Positions 15,208 to 22,511 of a DNA stretch of 22,597 nt are shown in pieces. The notes under the pieces are model-generated. The model had not been told where the DNA came from. It searched no databases and saw only the letters and a list, made by a program, of their open reading frames with translations. The DNA lies in the NCBI GenBank assembly GCA_009787135.1, contig WRGP01000245.1:1-22597 (forward strand), in the 5' to 3' direction. Position numbers and translations under genes: made by a program. The stretch's first letter is position 1. Every line of letters starts with the position of its first letter. This stretch comes from Bacillota bacterium. Its GTDB lineage: Bacteria; Bacillota; Clostridia; Christensenellales; Aristaeellaceae.

Positions 15208-15244
15208 GAGAGCCCTCCTTGCGTGCGTTTATCGTAATATGGCG

Positions 15245-16315
15245 TTAGTGCTTTGCCTCAAAGTCCTTCATGAACGTCACGAGCGCCTTTACGCCCTCTG
15301 TTGGCATCGCGTTGTAGATGCTGGCGCGCATGCCGCCGACAGAGCGGTGGCCCTTGAGGTTTACCAGGCCGGCCTTGGCCGCTTCCTTGACAAAGGCGTC
15401 GTCCAATTCATCGCTGCCGGTGACAAACGTGACGTTCATGCGGCTGCGGTATGCCTTTTGCGCGGGGGCTTTGAAGAGCTCGCTCTCGTCCAAGAAATCA
15501 TAGAGCAGCCGGGCCTTCTCGATATTGATCTTTTCCATGGCGGAAACGCCGCCCAGCCCCTGGATCCATTCAAAGCACAACCCGGCCATATAGATGCCGT
15601 AGGTGTTGGGCGTGTTGATCATGCTTTGGTTTTCGGCCTGTTTCTCCCAGTTCATCAGCTTGGGGCAAATCTTTGCGGCGCGGCCGAACAGATCTTTGCG
15701 CACAATGACGACCGCAAGACCCGCCGGACCGATGTTCTTCTGCGCGCCCGCGTAGATGACGCCAAACTTGGTTACGTCATATACTTCGCTTAAGATGTTG
15801 CTGCTCATATCCGCCACCAGCGGCGCGCCGCCCTCTGGCAGTTCCGTGAAGCGTGTGCCGTAAATGGTGTTGTTGGTGGTGATATGAAGATAATCCGCGT
15901 CAGGGTTTGCTTTGCCCTTCCAGTCGGGGATATAGGTGTAATTGTCCTCGCGGCTGGAGGCCACGGTGTTGACCGCCAGATAGCGCGCGGCTTCCGCCGC
16001 GGCCACGTGCGCGAAGTTGCCGCTGTCGATATAATCGGCTTTGCCGGTTACGCCAAGGTTGAGCGGAACCGCGGAGAACTGCTCGGTCGCGCCGCCCTGC
16101 AGGAACAGGACGGCATAGGTATCGGGGATCTGCATCAGATCGCGGAGGCTCTTTTCCGTTTTTTCATAGATAGAAAGGTACATCTTGCTGCGGTGGCTCA
16201 TTTCCATCACAGACATGCCCGTGTCGCCAAAGCCTACCAGCTCCTTTTGCGCGCGCTCCAGCACGGAGAGTGGCAGCATTGACGGGCCGGGAGAATAATT
16301 ATAAACGCGGTTCAT
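15245..16315 (-). CDS. serC: Phosphoserine aminotransferase
   Basis: A 356-residue PLP enzyme of class V, making phosphoserine from phosphohydroxypyruvate and glutamate. Typical landmarks are YNYSPGPSMLP at the N-terminus, GDTGMSVMEMSHRSK, FLQGGATEQF, HITTNNTIYGT, the cofactor lysine K193 in YAGAQKNIGPAGL, and GHRSVGGMRASIYNAMP near the end. Length and motifs fit an intact SerC. GGAGGGG lies five bases before the ATG at 16315; the frame extends upstream but through the promoter region. With serA downstream it supplies two of three serine-pathway steps; the phosphatase SerB is not in the window. Confidence 0.96.
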   Translation of the reverse strand: MNRVYNYSPGPSMLPLSVLERAQKELVGFGDTGMSVMEMSHRSKMYLSIYEKTEKSLRDLMQIPDTYAVLFLQGGATEQFSAVPLNLGVTGKADYIDSGNFAHVAAAEAARYLAVNTVASSREDNYTYIPDWKGKANPDADYLHITTNNTIYGTRFTELPEGGAPLVADMSSNILSEVYDVTKFGVIYAGAQKNIGPAGLAVVIVRKDLFGRAAKICPKLMNWEKQAENQSMINTPNTYGIYMAGLCFEWIQGLGGVSAMEKINIEKARLLYDFLDESELFKAPAQKAYRSRMNVTFVTGSDELDDAFVKEAAKAGLVNLKGHRSVGGMRASIYNAMPTEGVKALVTFMKDFEAKH

Positions 16316-16375
16316 GGCAGCCCCTCCTTCACACGGATGGATGATAATCCTCCGTATATTCAATATATGGGTGTT

Positions 16376-16404
16376 ATTATGCCGCAAAAGGAGAAGAAAC
16401 GCAA
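16376..16404 (-). promoter_or_regulatory. Likely promoter of serC-serA
   Basis: On the minus strand TTGCGT (16404-16399), 17-base spacer, CATAAT (16381-16376, five of six). The start point should be near 16369, leaving a leader of about 55 bases before serC with no riboswitch-like structure. The AT-rich stretch 16405-16480 upstream may add UP-element-like activity. Nothing gene-like was seen in 16316-16532. Confidence 0.5.
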
Positions 16405-16532
16405 GCGGCAATTCATAATATTTCATTTTTGAGATCACGAAAAAAATAGATAAAATTTTGTCAATTTGAATAATTGTGTAAAAATATCCTTCGGCGCTTG
16501 CCAATATGCGTTGCGTTTCAGACGGGCCGCCC

Positions 16533-17321
16533 TCAACTTCCCGCGCTTTTATAGTGCCGCACCCCCACCCGCCAGACCAATACGGCCGCCCCCAGAAACG
16601 CGCCCCCGGCAGGCAGCGCCAGCCACCCAAGCCATGCGCTTTCCCCCCAGCCGCAGATCACGGTCGCCGGGTAGTAGCTGACGGCCAGCATGGGCACAAG
16701 GAAGGTGAACAGGTTTTTCAGCAGCCATGGCATGTATTCCTTGGGGATGCGGGTGACCTGATAGCTGGCGTTGGTAAACACGACGATCCACTCCAGCGCC
16801 TTGACCGTAAAAAACGCGATGCCCGACGTCATGACGAGCACGCCTGCGTACACCCCAAAGCCGCCTGCCAGCGCCATGATCAGCATAGCGATATGTGCGG
16901 GCGTAAGCGGGATGCCTTGCCGCCGCAGGCACCAGAGGATCATGGCGGCGCCGGCAGCCGGGCGGGAGAGGCGGTGGATGTGGAAAAAGGAGGCCGCGGC
17001 CTGCGTGAAAAGCGATCTGGGCCGCAGCAGCAGCCGGTCAAAATCCCCGGTACGAATCATCTTCATGGGGAAATAGTCGAATCCACGGCAAAAGCTCTCG
17101 GCCAGGCCAAAGGAGGTGACCGCCATCGCGTAAATGAGCAGAATGCGCTCCATGGACCAAGGCCCTATGCTGCCAAAGCGGGCAAACATCAGGATCGTGC
17201 CAAGCGGGTCCAACACACACGTGAGAAGCACCTGCAAGATCATGAGCCACCAGCCCTTGTATTCCAGCCCTGAAAGCAGATGCATGCGAAGGAACCTGAA
17301 GTATAGTCTACATTCTCCCAT
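16533..17321 (-). CDS. ABC-2 exporter permease, COG3694-like
   Basis: A 262-residue membrane protein, second permease of a three-gene exporter. It has about six hydrophobic segments and the family-typical internal stretch FPMKMIRTGDFDRLLLRPRS, which lies on the cytoplasmic side and likely contacts the ATPase. Further conserved-looking segments are LEWIVVFTNASYQVTRIPKEYMP and the following helix. The ATG at 17321 lies one base past the stop of the other permease and has AGGGAGG five bases upstream; a longer frame to 17726 only overlaps the neighbour in another reading frame. The two permeases differ in sequence, so a heterodimeric channel is expected. Substrate unknown. Confidence 0.85.
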   Translation of the reverse strand: MGECRLYFRFLRMHLLSGLEYKGWWLMILQVLLTCVLDPLGTILMFARFGSIGPWSMERILLIYAMAVTSFGLAESFCRGFDYFPMKMIRTGDFDRLLLRPRSLFTQAAASFFHIHRLSRPAAGAAMILWCLRRQGIPLTPAHIAMLIMALAGGFGVYAGVLVMTSGIAFFTVKALEWIVVFTNASYQVTRIPKEYMPWLLKNLFTFLVPMLAVSYYPATVICGWGESAWLGWLALPAGGAFLGAAVLVWRVGVRHYKSAGS

Positions 17322-17322
17322 A

Positions 17323-18144
17323 TTACCCTCCCTGCGCGGCGATTGTCCGCAGCCGGCATGAAAGAATCCGTTTGCCAAGCAGAATAAACGCGGCGGACCA
17401 GAAAAGCTGCACACCCATCCCAAGCCACGCCTCCGACAGCGGCATGGAGCCGATGTACAGCCTCGCCGGGATATCGGTGAGCCCCGCGAAAGGCTGCAAG
17501 AGCAAGAATGGCTGCAAAAAATTTGGCCACAGCTGCAAGGGCAGATAGCCGCCTGACAGCACCTGCCCGATGAGCAGCATAAAATACATCGGGCCATCGC
17601 CCCAGGCGATATTCGCGCGAACAGCCGTGACGAGCATCCCATAGGCCGAAGATAGCCAAAACGCGCAGCATGCCGACGGCACGAACAGCCAAAACGCGCC
17701 CGGCGACACGGGAGACCGCGCGCCATATCCCCCGGGGATGATGAAACCGACCGCGAAGCATATAAGGCAGCGCATCACAAACATGACAATGCACCTCGCG
17801 GAGCTTCGCGCGAACCAGTGCCAATAGAGGTCAAGCGGCCGGCACATCTCCAGCCCCATATCGCCGTTGTTGATTTTCAGCAGCAGCTCGTCGTCAATGC
17901 TGAACGGCTGCAAAAACAGCAGCAGCTCCCGCACCCAAATATGGGATATGGTCTGTTCAAGCGTAAGCCCGCCCGCGAATTTCGCGCGATCCCCGTACCG
18001 GAAGAACGCCGTGAACGCCACAACATCCACAAATGCCCATACAAGGCTTGTCAAAACGCCGGAGAACGCCGCCATCCGGTATTGGAAGCTTTCGGCCACG
18101 CGGATTTTGAAGAGGGAAATATAGGCCTTCGCCGTTTTGTTCAT
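17323..18144 (-). CDS. ABC-2 exporter permease, COG4587/DUF990-like
   Basis: A 273-residue protein with about six membrane helices. It begins with an N-terminal amphipathic stretch, KAYISLFKIRVAESFQYR, as in ABC2_membrane_6 proteins. The counterpart of the coupling loop is DDELLLKINNGDMGLEMCRPLDLYW, comparable to RTGDFDRLLLRP in its partner. Several helices are rich in Trp and Phe (WLFVPSACCAFWLSSAYG). Its start overlaps the ATPase stop by four bases. Uncharacterised exporters of this set are common in Clostridia and actinomycetes; a role in envelope export or drug resistance is possible but not shown here. Confidence 0.87.
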   Translation of the reverse strand: MNKTAKAYISLFKIRVAESFQYRMAAFSGVLTSLVWAFVDVVAFTAFFRYGDRAKFAGGLTLEQTISHIWVRELLLFLQPFSIDDELLLKINNGDMGLEMCRPLDLYWHWFARSSARCIVMFVMRCLICFAVGFIIPGGYGARSPVSPGAFWLFVPSACCAFWLSSAYGMLVTAVRANIAWGDGPMYFMLLIGQVLSGGYLPLQLWPNFLQPFLLLQPFAGLTDIPARLYIGSMPLSEAWLGMGVQLFWSAAFILLGKRILSCRLRTIAAQGG

Positions 18145-18950
18145 AGCGCCAGGTCCTCATACATCGCCGCGATGACCTCGTCTATATCCTGCCCATCCCG
18201 CCTGGCATAGCGCCGCTTGAGCCCGCCCAGCGTTCCATCGTACAGAAGCTGGCCGCGGCCGATCACCATCACGCGCGGGCAAAGGGCCTCCACGTCGTCC
18301 ATATCGTGCGTGGTCAGCAGGATGGTCACCCCGCTTCGTCTGTTCTCTTCCTTTAAAAAGCCGCGCAGCGCCAGCTTGGAGACAGCGTCCAGGCCGATGG
18401 TCGGTTCGTCGAGAAAGAGCAGCTTTGGGCTGTGCAGCAGGGCCGCGATCAGTTCACAGCGCATTCGCTGGCCGAGGGAGAGCTGCCGCGCCGGGGTCGT
18501 GAGGAGGCTGCCGGCCTCCAGCGCTTCGGTTAGTTCTTCCAGCCGGGCCCGGTAACGCGCTTTGGGGATGGTATAGATGTCCCGCAGCAGCGAAAAGGAG
18601 TCCGACACGGGCACGTCCCACCATAGCTGGCTGCGCTGCCCGAACACCACCCCGATGCCCGCGACATGGGCCACCCGCTCCTTCCAAGGCACCCGCCCAT
18701 CAATAACGCAGGCGCCGCTGTCGGGCGTGAGAATGCCGCTCATTATTTTGACCGTGGTGGATTTGCCGGCGCCGTTGGGGCCGATGAGGCCTACAAGCGC
18801 GCCTTCGCCGATGGAAAAGCTGACGCCGTCCAGCGCGCGCACCGTTCGCGCGTGGCGGGCAAAAGCTCCCTTGAGCAGGCCCCACCGGCCTTCGGGCCGT
18901 TCCCGCACCGTAAAAGCCTTGCGGATATCGGATAGTTCGATCTGCGCCAT
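18141..18950 (-). CDS. ABC transporter ATPase, COG4586-like
   Basis: A 269-residue ATPase. It has the long N-terminal insertion of this group between the first strand and the core (VRERPEGRWGLLKGAFARHA), Walker A GPNGAGKST, the FGQRSQLWWDVP Q-loop region that marks COG4586 proteins, signature LSLGQRMRCELIAALL, Walker B LLFLDEPTIGLD and switch histidine LLTTHDMDDVEALC. The ATG at 18950 follows AGGGGG at about seven bases; longer in-frame starts to 19034 would lie in the promoter. It leads a tightly overlapping operon with the two permeases downstream. Confidence 0.93.
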   Translation of the reverse strand: MAQIELSDIRKAFTVRERPEGRWGLLKGAFARHARTVRALDGVSFSIGEGALVGLIGPNGAGKSTTVKIMSGILTPDSGACVIDGRVPWKERVAHVAGIGVVFGQRSQLWWDVPVSDSFSLLRDIYTIPKARYRARLEELTEALEAGSLLTTPARQLSLGQRMRCELIAALLHSPKLLFLDEPTIGLDAVSKLALRGFLKEENRRSGVTILLTTHDMDDVEALCPRVMVIGRGQLLYDGTLGGLKRRYARRDGQDIDEVIAAMYEDLAL

Positions 18951-18987
18951 AGGCCGCCCCCTCTCCCTATAATAGCGTGCGGTATAT

Positions 18988-19015
18988 TGTATAGGGCTGG
19001 CGCGGGATTTGTAAA
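18988..19015 (-). promoter_or_regulatory. Possible promoter of the three-gene exporter
   Basis: On the minus strand TTTACA (19015-19010), 16-base spacer, TATACA (18993-18988). The start would fall near 18982, about 30 bases ahead of the ATPase ATG. A second AT-rich block, CTATTATAGGG, lies even closer to the gene. Confidence 0.45.
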
Positions 19016-19096
19016 ACCCAGCGTGCGGCGGCAAGGCGCCCTGCCTCGTGCGGCGGGCAAAAAACCTTTATGATACGCTTTTTTTTGAAAGAATGC

Positions 19097-19125
19097 TTGA
19101 CAAGTTGACATTTGCGCGGTATTAT
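19097..19125 (+). promoter_or_regulatory. Strong sigma-A promoter for an unidentified small RNA
   Basis: TTGACA (19097-19102), exactly 17 bases, TATTAT (19120-19125); a second TTGACA sits at 19105-19110. This is the best-matching promoter in the window, yet no plus-strand protein gene lies downstream. The expected start is near 19132. Confidence 0.75.
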
Positions 19126-19131
19126 ATATTC

Positions 19132-19250
19132 ATAATTGATGCGGAAACATCAGGTGTGTTAATTAGTACATTTTTTGTGAATGTTGAAGCGCGGTGAAAC
19201 CGTGCTTTTGTTATATAACAGAGACGGACACTGCAAAGTATCCGTTTTTT
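19132..19250 (+). ncRNA. Candidate structured small RNA, about 119 nt, family unknown
   Basis: Bounded by a consensus promoter and an intrinsic terminator. Predicted elements in order: stem TGATG (19137-19141)/CATCA (19148-19152) with loop CGGAAA; stem ACATT (19168-19172)/AATGT (19180-19184); a 9-bp stem AAGCGCGGT (19187-19195)/ACCGTGCTT (19199-19207) with a GAA triloop and one G-T pair; the palindrome GTTATATAAC (19210-19219); then the terminator stem. No ORF with a ribosome site is inside. I do not recognise a known family: it lacks the features of 6S RNA, SRP RNA, T-box or common riboswitches that I can recall. A trans-acting RNA, or a terminated leader whose gene has been lost, are both possible. 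Confidence 0.6.
19224..19250 (+). terminator. Intrinsic terminator of the small RNA
   Basis: ACGGA-C-ACT (19224-19232), loop GCAA, AGT-A-TCCGT (19237-19245), a stem of eight pairs with one C/A mismatch, followed by five more T, so TTTTTT in total from 19245. It is the clearest rho-independent terminator in the window. Confidence 0.75.
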
Positions 19251-19306
19251 ATTCCCAATTGATCAAATTGGTATAACGCGCGGGAATCAGTAGGGGGAAA
19301 GGAAAG

Positions 19307-19342
19307 GCGGGCAAAAGCGGCAAAAAAGCCGCTGCCGCCCGC
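19307..19342 (-). terminator. Nested hairpin downstream of spoIVA, possible terminator
   Basis: Outer arms GCGGGC (19307-19312)/GCCCGC (19337-19342) and inner arms AGCGGC (19316-19321)/GCCGCT (19328-19333) around six A (T on the minus strand). Two further perfect hairpins lie between it and spoIVA: TGCGCCC (19349-19355)/GGGCGCA (19361-19367) and CCTTAT (19430-19435)/ATAAGG (19439-19444). None has a long T-run on the minus strand. No gene is supported in 19251-19506. Confidence 0.4.
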
Positions 19343-19506
19343 TTTCTGTGCGCCCGGCATGGGCGCAACCTGCAGGGTTCAAGTTTGCCCCCTACCCCTT
19401 CGTCAAGAATCGCTCCGCAATCAATGCCCCCTTATGCCATAAGGTTTATAAGGCCAAGATCATTCACGCGGCGGCCTCCTACCCGATTTGCCCCCACAGG
19501 CTACGG

Positions 19507-21000
19507 CTACAGCAGGATGCAGATCATGCCGCCGCCGCCCTCGTTGACGATTTTGGTCAGCATCTCCTGCACTTTTTCCTGCGTATCCGCCGGCATCTGG
19601 GCGAGCTTATTGTTCAGGCCTTCCCGCACCATCTCATGCAGCGATTTGCCAAAGAAGTTTGTGTTCCAGATGCGCTGCGGATCGTTCTCGAACTCGCTGA
19701 GCAGGTAGCGTATAAACTCCTCGCTCTGCTGCTCGGTGCCGACGACGGGGGTCACCTCGGTGGTGATGTCGGTCTTGATGAGGTGCAGGGAGGAGGCGCT
19801 GGCCTTGAGCTTGACGCCAAACCGGTTGCCCTGTTTGACGATTTCAGGATCCTGCAGCGTCAGGTCGGAAAGCGCCGGGGTGACCAGGCCATACCCGGTC
19901 TGACGGACGGAATCCAGCGCGTCCGCCACGCGGTCGTATTCGGTTTTGGCCGCGACAAGTTCCTTGAGCAGGGAGAGCAGATGGGCGTCGCCATGGATTT
20001 CCGTGCCGCACTCCTCGCCCAAAATGCGGTTGAAGAGGCCTTCTTTCAGCGGCAGCACGAGGCCCAGCAGGCCTTCGGCCAGCACGGTTTCCCCCCTTTG
20101 CAGGGGTTCGGTGTACTCCGAGCCCGCGAACGCCTGCACGAAAACGCCGCTGTCCCGCATGCGCAGCTGCCGGTCCGACGCGCCCCGCATGATTTCAAAG
20201 AACGATTGCAGCAGCCAATGATCCTCGTCGAGTCCCTGCACCCACGCGGGCAGCTCAATGCGCACCTCGCGCAGGGGGAAGGCGAGCAGCATCTGCTCCA
20301 GCAGGGCGTTGATATCCGATTCGTTCATGGTTTTGACATCCATCGTGATGACCGGCGTGTCGTATTTGGCTTCAAGCGTATCGCGGAGCTTTTGCGTCTC
20401 CGGGCTCTGCGGCGCCGCGCTGTTGAGCACAATGGCAAAGGGTTTGCCGATGTGCTGCAGCTCATGGACTACCCGCTCCTCCGCCTCCGCGTACGCCGAG
20501 CGGGGGATATCCGTGATGCTGCCATCCGTGGTAATGACCAATCCTAAGGTGCTGTGGTCTGATATGACCTTTGCCGTGCCGATTTCGGCCGCTTCCTCAA
20601 AGGGGATATCCTCCTCAAACCAGGGGGTATGCACCATGCGCGGCACGTCGTTTTCCTGCGTGCCCAGCACGCCTTTGACGAGATAGCCGACACAGTCCAC
20701 GAGCCGAACGCGCGCCTGCGCGTCGCCAACGGCAATCTCCGCGGCTTCATCGGGCACAAACTTGGGCTGCGTGGTCATGATGGTGCGGCCGGACCCGCTC
20801 ACGGGCAGCGCATCCATGGCGCGCGTACGCTTGTGCGTATTATCCAGCAGCGGCAGCACCACCTGCTCCATGAACCGCGTGATAAAAGTGGACTTGCCCG
20901 TGCGCACCGGGCCGACAACGCCGATATAGATCTCGCCATCCGTGCGGTCGGCTATATCCCGGTATAGATCAAAGGACTCCGTCCGCTCCTTTGCCTCCAA
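19507..21000 (-). CDS. spoIVA: Stage IV sporulation protein A, spore-coat ATPase
   Basis: A 497-residue protein, close to the 492 of B. subtilis SpoIVA. SpoIVA is made in the mother cell, polymerises on the forespore surface using ATP and anchors coat assembly. The Walker A motif GPVRTGKST (30-38, K36) follows FDLYRDIADRTDGEIYIGVV; further landmarks are SGSGRTIMTTQPKFVP, RLVDCVGYLVKG, TTDGSITDIPRSAY and the C-terminal tail GGGGMICILL, the membrane-binding end. The start is TTG at 21000, with GGAGGTG seven bases upstream and no better ATG. In B. subtilis the gene is controlled by sigma-E; only a poor sigma-E match is visible here. It stands alone, unlinked to other sporulation genes in the window. 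Confidence 0.97.
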   Translation of the reverse strand: MEAKERTESFDLYRDIADRTDGEIYIGVVGPVRTGKSTFITRFMEQVVLPLLDNTHKRTRAMDALPVSGSGRTIMTTQPKFVPDEAAEIAVGDAQARVRLVDCVGYLVKGVLGTQENDVPRMVHTPWFEEDIPFEEAAEIGTAKVISDHSTLGLVITTDGSITDIPRSAYAEAEERVVHELQHIGKPFAIVLNSAAPQSPETQKLRDTLEAKYDTPVITMDVKTMNESDINALLEQMLLAFPLREVRIELPAWVQGLDEDHWLLQSFFEIMRGASDRQLRMRDSGVFVQAFAGSEYTEPLQRGETVLAEGLLGLVLPLKEGLFNRILGEECGTEIHGDAHLLSLLKELVAAKTEYDRVADALDSVRQTGYGLVTPALSDLTLQDPEIVKQGNRFGVKLKASASSLHLIKTDITTEVTPVVGTEQQSEEFIRYLLSEFENDPQRIWNTNFFGKSLHEMVREGLNNKLAQMPADTQEKVQEMLTKIVNEGGGGMICILL

Positions 21001-21211
21001 TCCCCGTCACCTCCGTTCGTAGGAAGATATGACGTGGGACGAGGTTTCATGCCAGACACACGCATGAACTATACCCGCGTGAACCGCGGTTCCTATGGGC
21101 GGGGGATAGGGAGGCGCGCCATCAAAGGATTCCGCTCAGATTATCTGTGATGCTTAACGCCTTGCCCCGTTCATAATCGAAATTATCAACAAGTGACTAA
21201 CAACGCTGCCA
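21001..21211. other. Upstream region of spoIVA with a perfect palindrome
   Basis: No gene seen. It contains the 12-base palindrome GAACCGCGGTTC at 21081-21092, about 80 bases ahead of the spoIVA start, preceded by the similar CCCGCGTGAAC. Position suits a regulatory site, but no known binding motif is recognised. Base composition shifts from GC-rich to AT-richer at about 21120, marking a change of sequence origin. Confidence 0.35.
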
Positions 21212-22114
21212 TCACTCATTATCCCAATCGCCCACCAATGGGCTATTCAAAATACGGAATTTTCTACAATTAGCCCATAAATCTGAAATTGCAGCAAAGT
21301 TTTTATCAGGTTCAAGCAGTAAGCCGGCTAAGTGATCAATCTCGGTCAAGTCGGATGCGGTCAAGCGGTCAAATTTCCCATCTATATAGGCTGGTTGGAA
21401 TTTATATGATATTTCATTGTTCATAAGCGAATGAAAATCGTAAAATACAGCTCGGATAGCCGCTTCCAATGATTTGACTCCTCCGGCATAAACAAACTTT
21501 TCTCCGTTGACCTTGTTTCTGCGGATATTCAGCCAAGTCTCAGCCGCCCAGTCAAACTTATCCGAAGGAATGTCGTATGGATCAAATCCTAAAACCGCGC
21601 CATCGAAAAACCCGTCGGCATCAAAAGATACCCAATCAGACCGAGAATCATCCCAATACTGGTTGATCCAATGATCGCCACGCTGGTTTTCATCAAAATA
21701 AGGCGCGAAGCCGGAACGTGATCGGCTAGGAATGCCTTTTGCTTTGAGTATTGAAGACATTAGGACAGATACATAACGGCAGGTGACTACCAGCTTGTTC
21801 TCCACTTTTCTGTCAAACGTGAACCCGCTATCATCCAAGCGGAAGAGTTCGGATGCCATCGCCGTCGCAGTAAGAAAAATATCGTCCTCACAACGCGGAC
21901 GATACCATGGGAACAATGACATATCGCCATAGAGCAGTGATTCGTTCGCCTTTGTGTTCCCTTGTTTTAGCGTGACTCGATGTATAACCTGAGAACAAAT
22001 CAAACGGCCTAACTCGGCAATATCATCCGGTAATGAGCGGAAATAATCATCATAAGGCCCCGCGTGTGTATAGACACCTGTAGTCAGATAGTGCCGCTTT
22101 AATTCTTCAGTCAT
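21212..22114 (-). CDS. Transglutaminase-like (papain-fold) domain protein
   Basis: A 300-residue cytoplasmic protein with a transglutaminase-like core: nucleophile C112 in VVTCRYVSVLMSSILKAKGIPSR, H148 in GDHWINQYWD and D165 in WVSFDAD complete the triad. Such domains act as peptidases, transamidases or amide hydrolases; no signal peptide or partner domain indicates which. The C-terminal half (GVKSLEAAIRAVFYDFHSLMNNEIS onward) is family-specific and not otherwise recognised. The ATG at 22114 has no Shine-Dalgarno site, and a stop lies eight codons upstream in frame, so initiation may be weak or leaderless. The gene is visibly AT-richer than the rest of the window and abuts a likely mobile element, both suggesting acquisition by transfer. 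Confidence 0.8.
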   Translation of the reverse strand: MTEELKRHYLTTGVYTHAGPYDDYFRSLPDDIAELGRLICSQVIHRVTLKQGNTKANESLLYGDMSLFPWYRPRCEDDIFLTATAMASELFRLDDSGFTFDRKVENKLVVTCRYVSVLMSSILKAKGIPSRSRSGFAPYFDENQRGDHWINQYWDDSRSDWVSFDADGFFDGAVLGFDPYDIPSDKFDWAAETWLNIRRNKVNGEKFVYAGGVKSLEAAIRAVFYDFHSLMNNEISYKFQPAYIDGKFDRLTASDLTEIDHLAGLLLEPDKNFAAISDLWANCRKFRILNSPLVGDWDNE

Positions 22115-22445
22115 GCAGGCGTTTTCAATAATTTGTCATCCTTATCGAAATATGATAATCCTCATGCTCGTTGCTCTTATCGCATCAGGACAATAAAGAA
22201 AGGCATCCTGATATAGGATAGCACTAAACCCGACGAAATGCTACTATATATGTCAAAATTTCCCTCGTTTCTTCCGAAAGTGTTTCCGCCTTCCCTTTGC
22301 CGCTATTCAAATGTTTGTTCTGTCAAACTCGGGGGAGTTGCCCCGGGCAATTTGCATTCCCTATAGTGTTTATGGTATACCCCGAGTTTTTAAGGTATAG
22401 AAAAGGGGGAGGGGAAAAAAGTCGTGAGGGAACACGATTTTAGGG
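22115..22445. other. AT-rich intergenic region with hairpins, likely mobile-element edge
   Basis: No gene is supported. Small stems include ATCAGG/CCTGAT (about 22194-22212) and ATCCT/AGGAT (about 22205-22219). The stretch after 22320 is different: 10-bp arms AAACTCGGGG (22325-22334) and CCCCGAGTTT (22380-22389), enclosing the palindrome TTGCCCCGGGCAA (22338-22350). Such a structured run ahead of a promoter and a new reading frame fits the left end of an insertion sequence starting near 22320; the other end is outside the window. Confidence 0.4.
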
Positions 22446-22473
22446 TTGACAAAGCAGAAAAAATTGGTATAGT
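22446..22473 (+). promoter_or_regulatory. Promoter of the last, truncated gene
   Basis: TTGACA (22446-22451), 16-base spacer, TATAGT (22468-22473, five of six). An AGGAG site (22496-22500) follows. Arms TAGTAGT-ACA (22470-22480) and TGTAAACTACTA (22501-22512) are inverted copies (one extra base), placing the ribosome site in the loop and the ATG at the stem edge. Confidence 0.6.
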
Positions 22474-22511
22474 AGTTACATCATATACAATATACAGGAG
22501 TGTAAACTACT

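Noticed and set aside
14209..15237. 342-codon plus-strand frame opposite serA
   Set aside because: Shadow of serA, whose catalytic residues and ACT domain are clear.
19187..19207. T-box or SRP RNA signature in the small RNA (GGTGAAACC)
   Set aside because: The T-box antiterminator motif TGGNACCGCG and the SRP GGAA tetraloop stem are not present.
19348..20547. 399-codon plus-strand frame opposite spoIVA, downstream of the strong plus-strand promoter
   Set aside because: Tempting because of the promoter, but the intrinsic terminator at 19224-19250 intervenes, there is no ribosome site, and the frame is antisense to spoIVA with shadow-like composition.
21030..21085. Sigma-E promoter for spoIVA (GTATAGT ... 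CATGAAAC on the minus strand)
   Set aside because: Five of seven and five of eight matches with a 16-base spacer instead of about 14; too weak to call.
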